From the NCBI GenBank assembly GCA_016256075.1, contig SDVU01000366.1, positions 1 to 14,368 on the forward strand: 14,368 nt of DNA. The letters are read 5' to 3'. Source of the DNA: Dictyocoela muelleri (taxonomy: Eukaryota > Microsporidia). A program made the translations under genes and the position numbers. The notes below the pieces were generated by a model, which saw nothing but the letters and a program-made list of their open reading frames with translations, ran no database searches and was not told the DNA's origin. Shown piece after piece: positions 1 through 8,295 of this stretch. Each line of letters opens with the position of its first letter. The first letter of the stretch is position 1.

Positions 1-290
1 CCAGAGTATAATAAAAATTTATTTTTATTGTTTTATATACATATTGTAGAATTCAGTTTTTATTTAAACTTCCAGAGTCATCTTATATGAGAAACCGATT
101 TTTAAAATATGTATATTTAACAATACAAATAAATTTTTATTATACTTTGTAATTTCCATATTTGGTAATTTATAAAATTTTTCTAGATATGGTAACTAAG
201 ACATGTTATAATCGAATATTCTTGTTGAAACAAAAAAATTCTATAATTTTTTTTTAAAAAAATTTTGTGGCGAGTTCTCGTGCTACTGCA
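1..290. repeat. Palindromic repeat A, copy 1 (left part outside window)
   Basis: Positions 5-46 are the near-perfect reverse complement of 107-146, so the symmetry centre is near base 75. The right arm continues to a conserved end motif ATCGAATATT at 211-220. The left arm would extend about 70 bp before the window. The same layout recurs in copy 2 (1350-1740), including an off-centre GAATTCAG about 25 bp left of both centres. Direct similarity with copy 2 runs past the palindrome to about base 290 (GGCGAGTT here, GGTGAGTT there). It looks like a non-coding MITE-like or foldback repeat; no coding potential is seen. Confidence 0.65.
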
Positions 291-474
291 ACTTCGTTGC
301 TGATCCTTAAATACGTATAAATATCAGAATATCAGATGAAAAAATATGCCTCCATAGTAACTCGTCATGAAATCTCAATTGAACTTTTTTTTTCATGTGC
401 TCCTTTGTATTAAGATTAACGGCGCCTTATGATTTTTTTTTGCCGTAAAAACTATTTTTTTTGAAAAGAACCTT

Positions 475-618
475 ATGGTTCGACCTAAAAAAACATTAGA
501 CACAATGAGGTATGATGAATACTTACTAGGCTGTATAAAAAAAGGCGCATGAAATTATTGCAAAATTGGCGTATTTTACCCGAAAAATGAAATGTTCTAA
601 ATGAAGAAGATATATTCT
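475..618 (+). pseudogene. Tc1/mariner-like transposase N-terminal (HTH) fragment, plus-strand copy
   Basis: An ATG at 475 opens a reading frame beginning MVRPKKTLDTMRYDEYLLG and ending in a stop after about 25 codons. A neighbouring frame continues as a helix-turn-helix-like stretch (HEIIAKLAYFTRK), and the adjoining hairpin arm adds a basic VKKRG segment. A basic N-terminus, a helix-turn-helix, then a KKRG linker is the usual start of Tc1/mariner (IS630-type) transposases. No catalytic domain follows; the sequence runs into the hairpin centred on 762. The minus-strand fragment at 764-1072 has a comparable N-terminus (VGRKKRVQIT), so these look like two related but different family members meeting tail to tail. 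Family assignment rests on motif layout by eye. Confidence 0.45.
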
Positions 619-619
619 T

Positions 620-907
620 TGGTTTTCCTATGGGTTATGCCACTGTAAAGAAACGAGGAGAGATAATGAAATTATATTGAAATAAGCGTGGAATCTTCTG
701 TTGATTAACGTTACTGGTTTTTTTTATAAATTTATGATTTCTATTTTTAGTATTTTTTGCATAGCAAAAAATACTAAAAATAGAAATCATAAATTTATAA
801 GAAAAACAAAACAGGTAACGTTAATCAACAGAAGATTTCACGCTTATTTCAATATAATTTCATTATCCCTCCTCTTTTCTTTACAGTGACATAAACCGTT
901 GGAGAAC
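620..907. repeat. Long inverted duplication forming a ~140-bp-arm hairpin
   Basis: Bases 620-760 and 764-907 are inverted copies separated by only 3 bases (761-763). The innermost 20 bp (741-760 and 764-783) are perfectly complementary, and outward arms differ only at scattered bases. Both arms carry the same transposase linker (KKRG region) read toward the centre. The open frame at 701-889 is a by-product of reading through the hairpin and is not called as a gene. The arms are much more alike than the coding flanks outside them, which suggests a recent inverted duplication or arm-to-arm gene conversion. Confidence 0.85.
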
Positions 908-1072
908 CAATTCTACTAGTAAATATTAAGAGTATAGCCTTTTAGATGTACATATTGATATATCTATAATTACTGAAGCATCCTTCAAGGTAAACTTTTT
1001 TCCTTGTAATCCAACAAATGTTTCTTCGGTTCTTCTTGTAATTTGAACTCTTTTTTTACGTCCTACGTCAAT
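764..1072 (-). pseudogene. Tc1/mariner-like transposase N-terminal (HTH) fragment, minus-strand copy
   Basis: Reading the minus strand down from about 1070 gives a basic start (VGRKKRVQITRRTEET), a helix-turn-helix-like segment (FTLKDASVIIDISICTSKRL) and then, after a frame change, SPTVYVTVKKRGG inside the hairpin arm. This matches the order of DNA-binding modules in Tc1/mariner transposases. The catalytic DDE domain is absent, because the sequence ends at the hairpin centre. An array of ~21-bp units (1169-1336) lies just upstream, where an element end would be expected, so this fragment and the array may be the remains of one element. Family assignment is by motif layout only. Confidence 0.5.
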
Positions 1073-1168
1073 CGTTTGAATAAAATTTTATTGTTTGTCT
1101 CTTGTTCAATCGATGTTAATCTCATTTTTAGTGTGTTTTTTTTACATAATAATAATAAAAAAAATGCT

Positions 1169-1336
1169 TCTATAATAATAAAATAAAATCTATAATAATG
1201 CAAAAGGGTCTATAATAATGCAATAAAAATGTCTATAAAATGCAAAAAAGTGTCTATAAATGTGCAAAAATGTGTCTTTAAAAATGCAAAAGGGGGTCTA
1301 TAAAATGCTGAAAGGGTTTTTAAAAATGAAAAGGGC
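1169..1336. repeat. Tandem array of ~20-23 bp units, probable transposon end
   Basis: Eight units of the form TCTATAAAATGCAAAAAGGG start at 1169, 1189, 1209, 1232, 1253, 1275, 1297 and 1317 (spacing 20-23 bp). Units differ by small substitutions and length changes. The array sits immediately upstream of the minus-strand transposase fragment and next to palindrome A2. Its position and unit size resemble the 21-bp terminal arrays of the intact-looking Tc1-type element at 4458-6146, although the sequence differs. The likely outer tip is near GGGCAGTGGCACC (1333-1345). No matching opposite end is seen. Confidence 0.7.
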
Positions 1337-1349
1337 AGTGGCACCTTTT

Positions 1350-1740
1350 AGTTTTATCAAAATATTCGATTCTAAGATTTCTTAGACACCATCTCTACAA
1401 TTTTTATACATAACAATGTTGAAATGTTAATGTATAAGAAATATTTTTATTTATATGTTTCATATACATGTTTTAGAATTCAGAATTTCATATAAGACGG
1501 TGCAAAAAGAATATAGAAACAGATTTTAACAAATGTATGTATAAAAAATATAAAAAAATTTTATTGTACTATTATATTTCTTATTTGGTAGTATTAATAA
1601 TTTTTAGAGATATGTCTATAAAACCTTAGAATCGAATATTATTGTTAACACAAAGAAATTGCTAATATTTTTAATTTATAAAAATTATTGGTGAGTTTTT
1701 GCCCTGAGCACGATTTGGGCTCGAAAAGAGTTCTCGCGAT
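1350..1740. repeat. Palindromic repeat A, copy 2
   Basis: The end motifs at 1361-1376 (AATATTCGATTCTAAG) and 1625-1640 are perfect 16-bp inverted repeats. Similarity between the arms continues inward with mismatches around a centre near 1500. Bases downstream to about 1700 still resemble the flank of copy 1 (100-290), so the repeated unit is longer than the palindrome itself. No coding capacity is seen. It lies directly beside the tandem array ending at 1336. Confidence 0.7.
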
Positions 1741-1823
1741 ACCGTAAAATTAATTAGACATGATTAAAAACAGACAAAAAGATTATAAACTATAAAATAT
1801 AACAAATTTAGGTACTTTTCTAG

Positions 1824-2107
1824 TATGGAGAAACGAAAAAAATACGAAATATAAAGAATATTGCTAAAAACTCCAAATTAAAATCATTCGAGATAATTAA
1901 GTAGACTCAATCAAATCTTTTTAAAATCTTCTAATAATAGAATTGAAATTTTTACCATTTTTGACTTCGTGCGAAAATGGAGAGAATGAGAAAATATGAT
2001 TTTTAAAAGATTTTAAAAAAAATCTGCAAATTTCTACTATTATATCTATGATTTACGTTTCAGTTTTTAGTAAGCCCCTTTGTATACCGTTTTTTTAATA
2101 CTCCATA
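1824..2107. repeat. Palindromic module C1
   Basis: The left tip TATGGAG (1824-1830) is the inverse of CTCCATA at 2101-2107. Interior arms around 1890-1945 and 2010-2075 also pair, sharing an AAGATTTTAAAAA core and a TTTTTAGTAAGC or TTTTTAGCAATA segment. The right arm closely matches the right arm of C2 (3325-3370). No open frame is present. Confidence 0.65.
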
Positions 2108-2234
2108 AATCAAAAATTTTCCTTTATATAGATTTAAATTTTAACAGAAACAAACCTTTATATGAGACTTTATATAAATTTGTAATCCGTGAGAGCTTCA
2201 AAACTTGGTAAATTCTAATATCTGGAAAAAATCC

Positions 2235-2975
2235 TTTGAAGTACTTTTGAGGTTATGTATTTTAAAGAAACATTCAAGATGTACACTTTGTTTTTAAAAT
2301 ATGGATGTGTATGAAAAAAATTAGGAGTATTTTTCTCGTGACAGAATCTGCAGAAACAAAGTTTCACAAAGACATATCAGTATTTTTGAAAATACAGAGA
2401 TAAGTTATATAAATTATATTATTTGTTCATTTTTATTATAATAGGACTACATTACAAAATATTTTAAAAGAAAAAAAATTAAGCAGAGGAACGATCATGA
2501 AATTAAAATATATAGTGGAAAATAAGATAAGACTTTATAACGAAAAATATGTTAAAAATTGGAGGTATCGGCAAGATAATTGATGTCTACGAATATTTAA
2601 TTGTGTCTGAAAAGAACAGAAAAGACAATTTTAAAACAGACGAAAATGCGGAATAGAGAAAAGTGATAAAGGCAAATGTTTTATCAAGTTTGTTGAAGAC
2701 ATTATGTAGGAAACGCTTAAACATATAATTTTTTAATTAGTTATACCTAGCACTATTATTTGCGCTGTCAAGCTAAAGCATACACATCACTGGGCGAATT
2801 AGGTTTTATTTTCTTTGATGTATGATATAAAACAAATTTTGTAAATCCAGTTACTGTGTGTAACACACAAACTATTAAGAGTTTTTTTAATCATTTAAAA
2901 AAACATATTGAATATGGCATAGCCAGGAATATATTGGAGGTATATTGCGAAATTTACAATTTCTTCGTAATATGA
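2235..2975 (+). pseudogene. ISXO2-like (IS1016/Merlin-type) transposase, decayed
   Basis: Plus-strand frames spell, in order, the hallmarks of ISXO2-like DDE transposases: a zinc-ribbon half (SRCTLCF, cysteine codons at 2280-2291), a second half (DRICRNKVSQRHISIFEN, ~2339-2393), the first catalytic block GGIGKIIDV (~2561), a GKCFIKFVEDI strand with ETLKHIIF, a KAYTSLGELGFI stretch and the C-terminal NFVNPVT block (2835-2855) followed by NTQTIKSFFNHLKKHIEYGI. Several stops and frame changes interrupt it. The expected acidic residue before KAY and the final glutamate (read as lysine in TIKSFF) have been lost, so it is inactive. Total span matches a ~240-residue family member. It lies between palindromes C1 and C2. 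Confidence 0.85.
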
Positions 2976-3147
2976 AAAATATAAGATTTGATATTTCATG
3001 ATAATTTTAATATAAAAATATTTAAAAACTTTATAAACATTTATTTACAATTATTTTTTTATAATAGACTTATATGAAAATTATTTTTATAATTTGTAAA
3101 ATTAAAACTAAAAGTTTGTTTTTGTACAAAAACTAAAAGATCAAATA

Positions 3148-3370
3148 TATTGAATCTAAAAAACGGAATATAGAAGAGCTTGCAAACTGCAAATACAATC
3201 ATCTTAGATATATTAATATTCTTGCAATTGTTTTTAATATATTTAATTAGAGAATATCTATTATTTGAAGATTTTAAGAGATTTGAAAGAGTCTACTAAT
3301 ATATATAGTATGATTGTAATTTGCTGTTTTTAGTAAGCTCTTTTATATGCTGGTTTTTTGGTACTCCATA
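3148..3370. repeat. Palindromic module C2
   Basis: The reverse complement of the right half (ending CTCCATA at 3364-3370) aligns with the left half from about 3148, sharing AGAGCTT and a CAAATACAATCAT-type core. The right arm repeats that of C1, including TTTTTAGTAAGC and the tip GTACTCCATA. The left tip is more worn (TATTGAATC). Non-coding. Confidence 0.65.
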
Positions 3371-3530
3371 ATAGAACAGTACACAGATTTGTCACAACTA
3401 ATATAATAAAGTCATTGTGAAACTGGCCTAAGCATAAACTTAAATCATAAAGTAAGTGCCTAACTCATTATAGCAATCTAAATAAATTAATGTGGAAAAA
3501 AAATCTTTAAACGTTGACTTTATTTATTCA

Positions 3531-3985
3531 TATATTACATGTTTAAAACACCCATAGCTGCCAATGAAAAGCTGTCTCCTAACTTGGATCTGAACCTTTG
3601 GTTCTTGGTGTTATTTAATACGTCACTTCATAAGCTACCCAGAAGCTCAGCTGTATATGCGTTTTTTGTTTTATCAATGACTCAGCAGGATACAAGTAAT
3701 TAGTGGCTTTTCATGAATAAATTTTTTTAACTATTTTTTGCCGAGATGCGTCGCTGCACTCATCCCCACACCTAGGAGAGTTCCTTCTGCTTCATTGTCA
3801 TATTAGACCAAGTCTTAATCAGTTATACCACACTAGAACAACTGAATATTATACTTTAATTATATAGTTATTACCGCTAAATGTCAAATCCTCATTATTT
3901 ATTAAAAAGTAACGTCAGCGTGATTCGAACTACAATACTTAAATTTTAGATTCAAGAGTGTTAATCACTTAGCTATCGGGCCTAC
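3531..3985 (-). mobile_element. tRNA-derived SINE-like element, copy 1
   Basis: Read on the minus strand, the repeat begins with a tRNA-like head holding an A-box-like TAGCTAAGTGAT (3975-3964) and a B-box GTTCGAATC (3930-3922). A ~330-bp unrelated body follows and ends near AACATGTAATATAT (3531). The same order and much of the same sequence recur on the plus strand at 9008-9448, including ATAATGAGG, TGGTATAACTGATTAA, ACAATGAAGCAGA, AAAGCCACTAATTAC and ACACCAAGAA. The tRNA-like part is too degenerate to fold as a working tRNA: the T-stem does not pair cleanly. Two homologous, oppositely oriented copies with internal Pol III boxes fit a SINE. No partner LINE or poly-A tail is seen, and target duplications are not certain. 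Confidence 0.75.
3922..3975 (-). promoter_or_regulatory. Internal RNA polymerase III promoter (A and B boxes) of SINE copy 1
   Basis: The A-box-like sequence at 3975-3964 and the canonical B-box GTTCGAATC at 3930-3922 are separated by a little over 30 bases, the spacing of a tRNA gene without an intron. The B-box in this copy is intact. Function is inferred from motif match only. Confidence 0.55.
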
Positions 3986-4010
3986 GTTTATTATTTAAAT
4001 TATATTTGAT

Positions 4011-4051
4011 TTAATATTTTATTAATTTAATATTTTATTAATTTAATATTT
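4011..4051. repeat. Short 16-bp tandem repeat
   Basis: TTAATATTTTATTAAT occurs at 4011-4026 and 4027-4042, with a partial third copy at 4043-4051. It lies just outside the 5' head of SINE copy 1. Simple A+T-rich repeat. Confidence 0.8.
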
Positions 4052-4173
4052 GAAAAAACCGAAGTGATAATAATTGAAGAAAAAAAACAGATCCGATCCG
4101 AAAATAACATAATTTTAAGTTTAAAAAAAGAAAATATGGAAACTAAAAATAGTGATTATGTGAAGGTTTTTTT

Positions 4174-4269
4174 GATCAGGTCTATTTTTTGACCCCCAGA
4201 GGCATCAGGTCCATTTTTTGCCCCAAAAAATTTAAAAAAAAAATAAATATAAATAAAAAATGGACCTTA
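4174..4269. repeat. Direct and inverted AGGTCCATTTTTTG repeats
   Basis: GATCAGGTCTATTTTTTGAC (4174-4193) is followed about 29 bp later by CATCAGGTCCATTTTTTGCC (4203-4222). An inverted copy, AAAAAATGGACCTTAT, occupies about 4255-4269. This could be the end of a small inverted-repeat element or a worn fragment of one. The surrounding 4270-4455 is low-complexity A+T-rich sequence with no gene. Confidence 0.5.
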
Positions 4270-4462
4270 TCCTAGTTTTTCATAAAATTTTAGGGTTTTG
4301 AAAAAATTTGAGTGTTTTGGAAAAATTTGGGGTGGAATTAATGGACAACAATTTAAATTAAAAAAATTTATTTAAAAATAGTTTAAATTAAAAATAATTT
4401 AATTAAATAAGTTAATTTAAAAATAATTAAATAAATTCATTTAAAAATATTTAAATATAGGG

Positions 4463-4674
4463 TTTGCCGATCAAAATGAGATATACACCGATCAAAATGA
4501 GATATAAACCATTCAAAGTGAGATATACACCGATCAAAATAAAATAAACAAAGATCAAAAGGAGATATACACCGATCAAAATGAGATATACACCTATCAA
4601 AGTGAGATATACACCGATCAAAGTGAGATATCACCGATTTAAGTGAGATATACACTTATCAAAAAGAGAACATT
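4463..4674. repeat. Left terminal array of the Tc1-type element (10 x 21 bp)
   Basis: Ten units of the form CCGATCAAAATGAGATATACA start at 4467, 4488, 4509, 4530, 4551, 4572, 4593, 4614, 4634 and 4655, all 21 bp apart except one 20-bp step. Some units are degenerate (CCATTC, AAGATC, CCTATC, CCGATT). The array ends in GAGAACATT (4666-4674), the inverse of AATGTTCTC at the inner edge of the right end. The 72-codon minus-strand frame across the array is a by-product of its 21-bp (7-codon) period and is not a gene. Confidence 0.9.
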
Positions 4675-4814
4675 AAAAAAAATTAAGAATTTAAAAAACC
4701 AAAAAATAAGAAATCAAAAAACCAAAAAAATAAGAAACAAAAAAAATAAAAACCCTAAAAAATTTAAAAAAAAAATTAAAAATTTAAAATTTTAAAAAAA
4801 TAGAAATTAAAAAT

Positions 4815-5828
4815 TTAATTTATTGATTTATAATATTTTCTTTCTGACCTTATAAGATATCCTAAGATTTTCCTATAGAAAGCATCGCAATTTTCATATG
4901 TTATTTCAGAAAATTTAGAATTATAATCCTTTTAACTCAATTTCAGAATTCGCACCCCCTCTAATAACTAAATTTTTCCAAACTAAAAAAACATTCAATA
5001 GGATAAAGAAAAGGGGAATAAGAAGGTAAATATAGAAATTTTAAATTCAATTCTTCAATAATTTCTCGTAGACCACTGTAATGGTGAATTCTTGCGTTAT
5101 CAAGAATAGAGATAGGATCTTCAATTTCTTTTGAAATAGCAGCTGCTTTAAGATCTACAACACAAAATTGAAAATTTTTACCATTTACTGCCCTATCGTG
5201 AATTTTATGATAAATCATTCCGTATTTATCATGGCTGCGACAACTGATATATTTCTGCTCTTTGCAGCTCTATCAGAAACATATGAAGACGTTCTTATTT
5301 TTGATCTTCCTCTTTTTGGTCTACTCACCACATTAAATCCAACTTCATCAATAAAAATAAAATTTTTATCTGAGTATAAATATACAAGATTTCTAAACTC
5401 TGAAGCGTTATTTTGTGTTTCTATTGTAGATAGGTCTTTCCTACGTTCAAGAACTATTACTGCCGTCTTTAATGTATAGTGAAAATTATTTAAAACGAGT
5501 TTAATTGTCGATAAAGAAACATTTATCCCAAATTTCTCATATAATCTAGATACTAAATCGGAAATTCGAAGCAAGCAATCTTGATCTACCCAAGCGTATT
5601 TTTTATTTTTCTACAGTTCTGTAAGCTTAGAATGTTTTTTTTACCTTTTGTTTTTATAAAAGGCTCACCGGTTTTATTGAACTTTTCAATGATGTGCCAA
5701 ACCGTTTTATATTTCAGAGAAAGCATTCTAAATATTTCAGCAGATGGCTTTCCATTCAAACTTAGATCGATAATCCTATTTCTTATTTCTTGTGAGATGG
5801 TGTCTTTGCTGATTTTGTTTTTTCTCAT
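4815..5828 (-). pseudogene. Tc1/mariner DD34E transposase, frameshifted
   Basis: The gene starts at ATG 5828-5826 (MRKNKISKDTIS), shortly after the subterminal repeat. The N-terminal helix-turn-helix (IIDLSLNGKPSAEIFRML) and a basic TKGKKN linker are followed by a second HTH (LYEKFGINVSLSTIK). The catalytic core holds FIDE (first Asp at 5349-5347), ILDNARIHH (second Asp at 5101-5099) and YSPFLYPIE (Glu at 4996-4994). There are 34 residues between second Asp and Glu, hence DD34E. A C-terminal tail (ENCDAFYRKILGYL) reaches a stop at 4817-4815. The ~1,014-bp span equals a usual ~335-residue transposase. At least four frame changes break it: in an A-run near 5600, near 5220, near 4975 and near 4935. 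All three catalytic residues survive. Confidence 0.9.
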
Positions 5829-5849
5829 GGGTTTGTGGTTTTTTTATTT

Positions 5850-6075
5850 TTGAATTTTTAAATTTTAAATTTTTCTTTATTTTCTTAATTTTTTGGTTTT
5901 TAATTCTCAATTTTTTTGGGTTTTTTAATTTCTTAATTTTATTTGGTTTTTTAATTTCTTAATTTTTTTTTAGGTTTTTTAATTTCTTAATTTTTTTGGT
6001 TTTTTAATTTCTTATTTTTTTGGGGTTTTTTAATTTCTTATTTTTTTTTAATTTTTTAATTTCTTAATTTTTTTA
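5850..6075. repeat. Right subterminal low-complexity repeat of the Tc1-type element
   Basis: About seven imperfect copies of a ~25-30 bp unit, TTTTTTAATTTCTTAATTTT with an intervening GGTTT, lie between the transposase start and the right terminal array. The reverse complement (AATTAAGAATTTAAAAAACC) appears two to three times inside the left end at about 4675-4760. The terminal inverted repeats therefore extend into this zone, and its copy number also differs between the two ends. Confidence 0.7.
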
Positions 6076-6146
6076 AATGTTCTCATTTTGATCGGTGTAT
6101 ATCTCACTTTGATCGGTGTATATCTCACTTTGATCGGCAAACCCTA
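6076..6146. repeat. Right terminal array of the Tc1-type element (3 x 21 bp)
   Basis: Three inverted 21-bp units, marked by GATCGG with GG at 6094-6095, 6115-6116 and 6136-6137, run outward to GGCAAACCCTA. They match the left array in sequence and spacing but number three rather than ten. Confidence 0.9.
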
Positions 6147-6148
6147 TA

Positions 6149-7009
6149 TTTATATTTATTTTTTTGTATTATGTAAAACATCTATCGGTTAGCGACAGAT
6201 ATTTAAATGATGCAATTTTGAGTGCAGATATTTTACATGATTTCTTTTATATTCACTTTTAGTTGAGTTCGAGCGTATTTTTTCATCTTCAAAACACCCA
6301 AGAACAAATAATAAATGGATTCGAAAACTATATTTAAACAGTCTGTAAAAAAAATGTCTTTACTAGAGGAGATAATTCTTATTAGAGAACGTAGATGATG
6401 TCAATATTAAAGCTAAATTTTAGTCAGAATCATTTGCATTTTGGAGATTTCTATGTAAGACTATCCAGTTATTGCAAAAAAAAATGATATTTAATTTCAT
6501 TTCATACTTCTTATCTTTTTGAGATTTGCTTTTCTTCGTTAACATCTATTAAAACAAAGCAATTAAAAAAATAAGATTTACGCTGTACACTTGTATATCA
6601 CAATCTACCATTGAAATAGGATGTATCAAGCTTGTTGAGGAAAAAAAAACAAGGATGTCATTAAATATCATGATTTAAATTTCTAGTTTATTTAAATGAA
6701 AACCTTTAAATACCCAATATAATTATTTTTTTTTGTTAAGAATTATAATCAATAAAGAAACGGGTTATTTGTTATATTGCTAAGTATCATATATTAAAAC
6801 AATATTATATATATTTTTGTGATATATTAAAAGGATCACGGATAAAATATCTTCTTTAATCTATCAGAATGATGTTGACGCGCCATAAAAAATTATGTTT
6901 GTGTAATAAATGAAAATTATTATATAATTAAAATGGATTCGAGGTCTGACGCAATAAAAAATTAATACTAATCAGTCCGCATCGAAAAATGTAGGAGACC
7001 CTTGTGATT
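6149..7009. other. Unassigned A+T-rich sequence
   Basis: I recognise no gene or complete element. A 27-codon frame opens at 6315 (MDSKTIFKQS) and ends at a stop near 6398; it is too short to name. A GACGC..ATAAAAAATTA motif occurs twice, near 6877 and 6948, and may be a worn repeat. The rest is simple A/T-rich sequence. Confidence 0.5.
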
Positions 7010-7110
7010 GACTGTACTATATTAGAGAGTTTGTAAAATCTTGTTACAAATGTCATCAGTCGGACTCTTTTCAATCTCCTTTTGAAATTAGATTTATTTC
7101 ATACGGAAAC
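7010..7110 (+). mobile_element. Possible Ty3/Gypsy-type integrase zinc-finger scrap
   Basis: A short plus-strand stretch reads like the second half of the HHCC zinc-binding domain of a retroelement integrase (a REFVKSCYKCHQ pattern, with the two cysteines two residues apart). It is a broken fossil fragment with no terminal repeats recognised, on the opposite strand to the RNase H-like remnant at 7266-7764. Assignment is by eye from a short motif. Confidence 0.4.
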
Positions 7111-7265
7111 ATACTTTTAATAAACGTTCATCATATCATTAAATTTTCTGTAAGTTCTTTGATACTAATTCAAAAGCGCTAATAAATTGTTATCCTTGTT
7201 ATAATATATTTATCTTATGTGTAATTCTCTGACCTGTATTTTTTTGATATTCGAAACTTTCACTA

Positions 7266-7764
7266 TCAAATAAACGATCTTCTACTGTCATAGTATTGAT
7301 TTTTGTTTTGTTTATTTACAATTTTTGTTTTTATTTGTCTGAAAAATTTTATGATCCTTGAGCTCAAGTTAAAGTAACCTCTGAAAAAATTCTGGTTTGT
7401 AACAATAACTTTATAAAGAATCATAACGTTGACGCATAGCAGTTTTTCTCTAATACTATTTATACCACAAGAAAAATGTTGATTTTTCTTTGACAACTTA
7501 CACTCCTTTTTATCAAGATCCTATTGTTGTGATCAATTAAATAAATCTCAACACCAAAATTGATTATTTCACAAATTTAATCGATTTTATCATTTTCAGT
7601 TTGTTGTCTATATTTCTTAATTTATTTTTATTTTCGATTATATTAGTAGCAGATGCGTCAGATATTACACAATCTTGATAGAATAAATTATTTTTTTCAG
7701 GAGTAAAGAGAATAATTAAACTGTCGAGATATTTAATCTTATAAAAGATTTTGTAAAGAAACAA
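7266..7764 (-). mobile_element. Ty3/Gypsy-type retrotransposon remnant (RNase H region)
   Basis: The minus strand carries two neighbouring pieces resembling consecutive parts of the RNase H domain that follows reverse transcriptase in Ty3/Gypsy elements: one with an F-x2-DxSxx pattern near its end (7564-7764) and one with an SKK..H..GIN-EKLLCV-like run (7266-7496). It is an old, broken copy. No LTRs, primer-binding site, gag or protease are recognised nearby. The family call is tentative. Confidence 0.45.
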
Positions 7765-7769
7765 TTAGT

Positions 7770-8295
7770 CATAATTATATGCCTCGCGCTTAAATTCTAT
7801 TGATCAATACAGTCGAGGTTTGATTGTGTGTTACCTGTTTTTTCGTGTTTTTATTATACTCTTATAAGGAGATAATGCACACTCGCGCCAGTATTTCGTT
7901 ATAAAATGTATAAATAAATATAAAAACGATTAAAAACAATAATAATAATAATATAGAATCACTATTATAAAATCAAATAAGTTGTGTTGCGAGCGAAGCA
8001 AGAGAACAAAAGATCACGAAATTCGTAAAATAGAGTTGTAAAAAAAAATTATGAAAAAAAATATGTAGAGATAAAAATAGAAATTAAAGCGCGATAAACG
8101 CGAAGAGCAGATTCTTTGGGTGTATGATATTTACAAAAGAAAATAATTTCGTTGTCTCATAATAGATATCCTCTAAGAAATTTTTTTATATTAGATCCCT
8201 TAGGGTTGTTTTTATAGTGTTACTTTAGTGTGTGATCTTTTTATAAGGTTTTTCATATGGATGTATTTTCTATATGATGAAATTTTTTATAATAA
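7770..8295. other. Unassigned A+T-rich sequence
   Basis: No gene is recognised. There is a locally less A/T-rich patch (7980-8110, with GCGAGCGAAGC and AAAGCGCGATAAACGCG) that could be part of an old element. GAAATTTTTTTATATTAGA near 8177 is nearly repeated near 8377. Nothing here supports an RNA gene. Confidence 0.45.

Larger units (their letters stand above)
1824..3370 (+). mobile_element. Putative ISXO2/Merlin-like unit bounded by palindromic modules C1 and C2
   Basis: This interval groups palindrome C1 (1824-2107), an ISXO2-like transposase fossil (2235-2975) and palindrome C2 (3148-3370). C1 and C2 share their outer sequence, including the terminal CTCCATA motif, and each is itself an inverted repeat. 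The arrangement is mirrored by the independent D1-transposase-D2 unit at 10428-11918. Seeing these as the two ends of one ~1.5-kb element is an inference. No clear 8-9 bp target duplication, as expected of Merlin elements, is visible at the outer borders; two separate MITE insertions remain possible. Confidence 0.45.
4458..6146 (-). mobile_element. Tc1/mariner (IS630-type, DD34E) transposon, structurally complete, transposase broken
   Basis: The ends are exact inverses: TAGGGTTTGCCGATCAAA at the left and TTTGATCGGCAAACCCTA at the right. They are flanked by TA at 4456-4457 and 6147-6148, the target duplication of this superfamily; the TA could equally be the inner pair. Inside each end lies a 21-bp tandem array, then an A/T-rich subterminal repeat, then one transposase gene on the minus strand. 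Length is about 1.69 kb. Ten terminal units on the left face three on the right. Frame changes in the transposase mean it cannot move by itself. Both ends and the whole gene span remain, so it is probably a fairly young insertion. Confidence 0.9.

Noticed and set aside
701-889. Plus-strand 62-codon open frame
   Set aside because: It runs through the centre of the 620-907 hairpin, and its sequence is explained by the inverted arms.
4456-4463. TAGGGTT at the Tc1-type tip as a telomeric repeat
   Set aside because: It occurs once at each end as part of the terminal inverted repeat, with no tandem telomere-like array.
4437-4655. Minus-strand 72-codon frame with repeated ISHFDRC peptide
   Set aside because: The 7-residue period is simply the 21-bp terminal array read in frame, not a repeat protein.
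5168-5479. Plus-strand 103-codon frame, and the one at 5581-5853
   Set aside because: Both are antisense shadows of the Tc1-type transposase, which shows the catalytic motifs on the minus strand.
6315-6480. Possible N-terminus of a third ISXO2-like transposase (MDSKTIFKQS, then an FAFWRFLCKTIQLL-like stretch)
   Set aside because: No zinc ribbon or catalytic block follows, and the similarity is too short to support.
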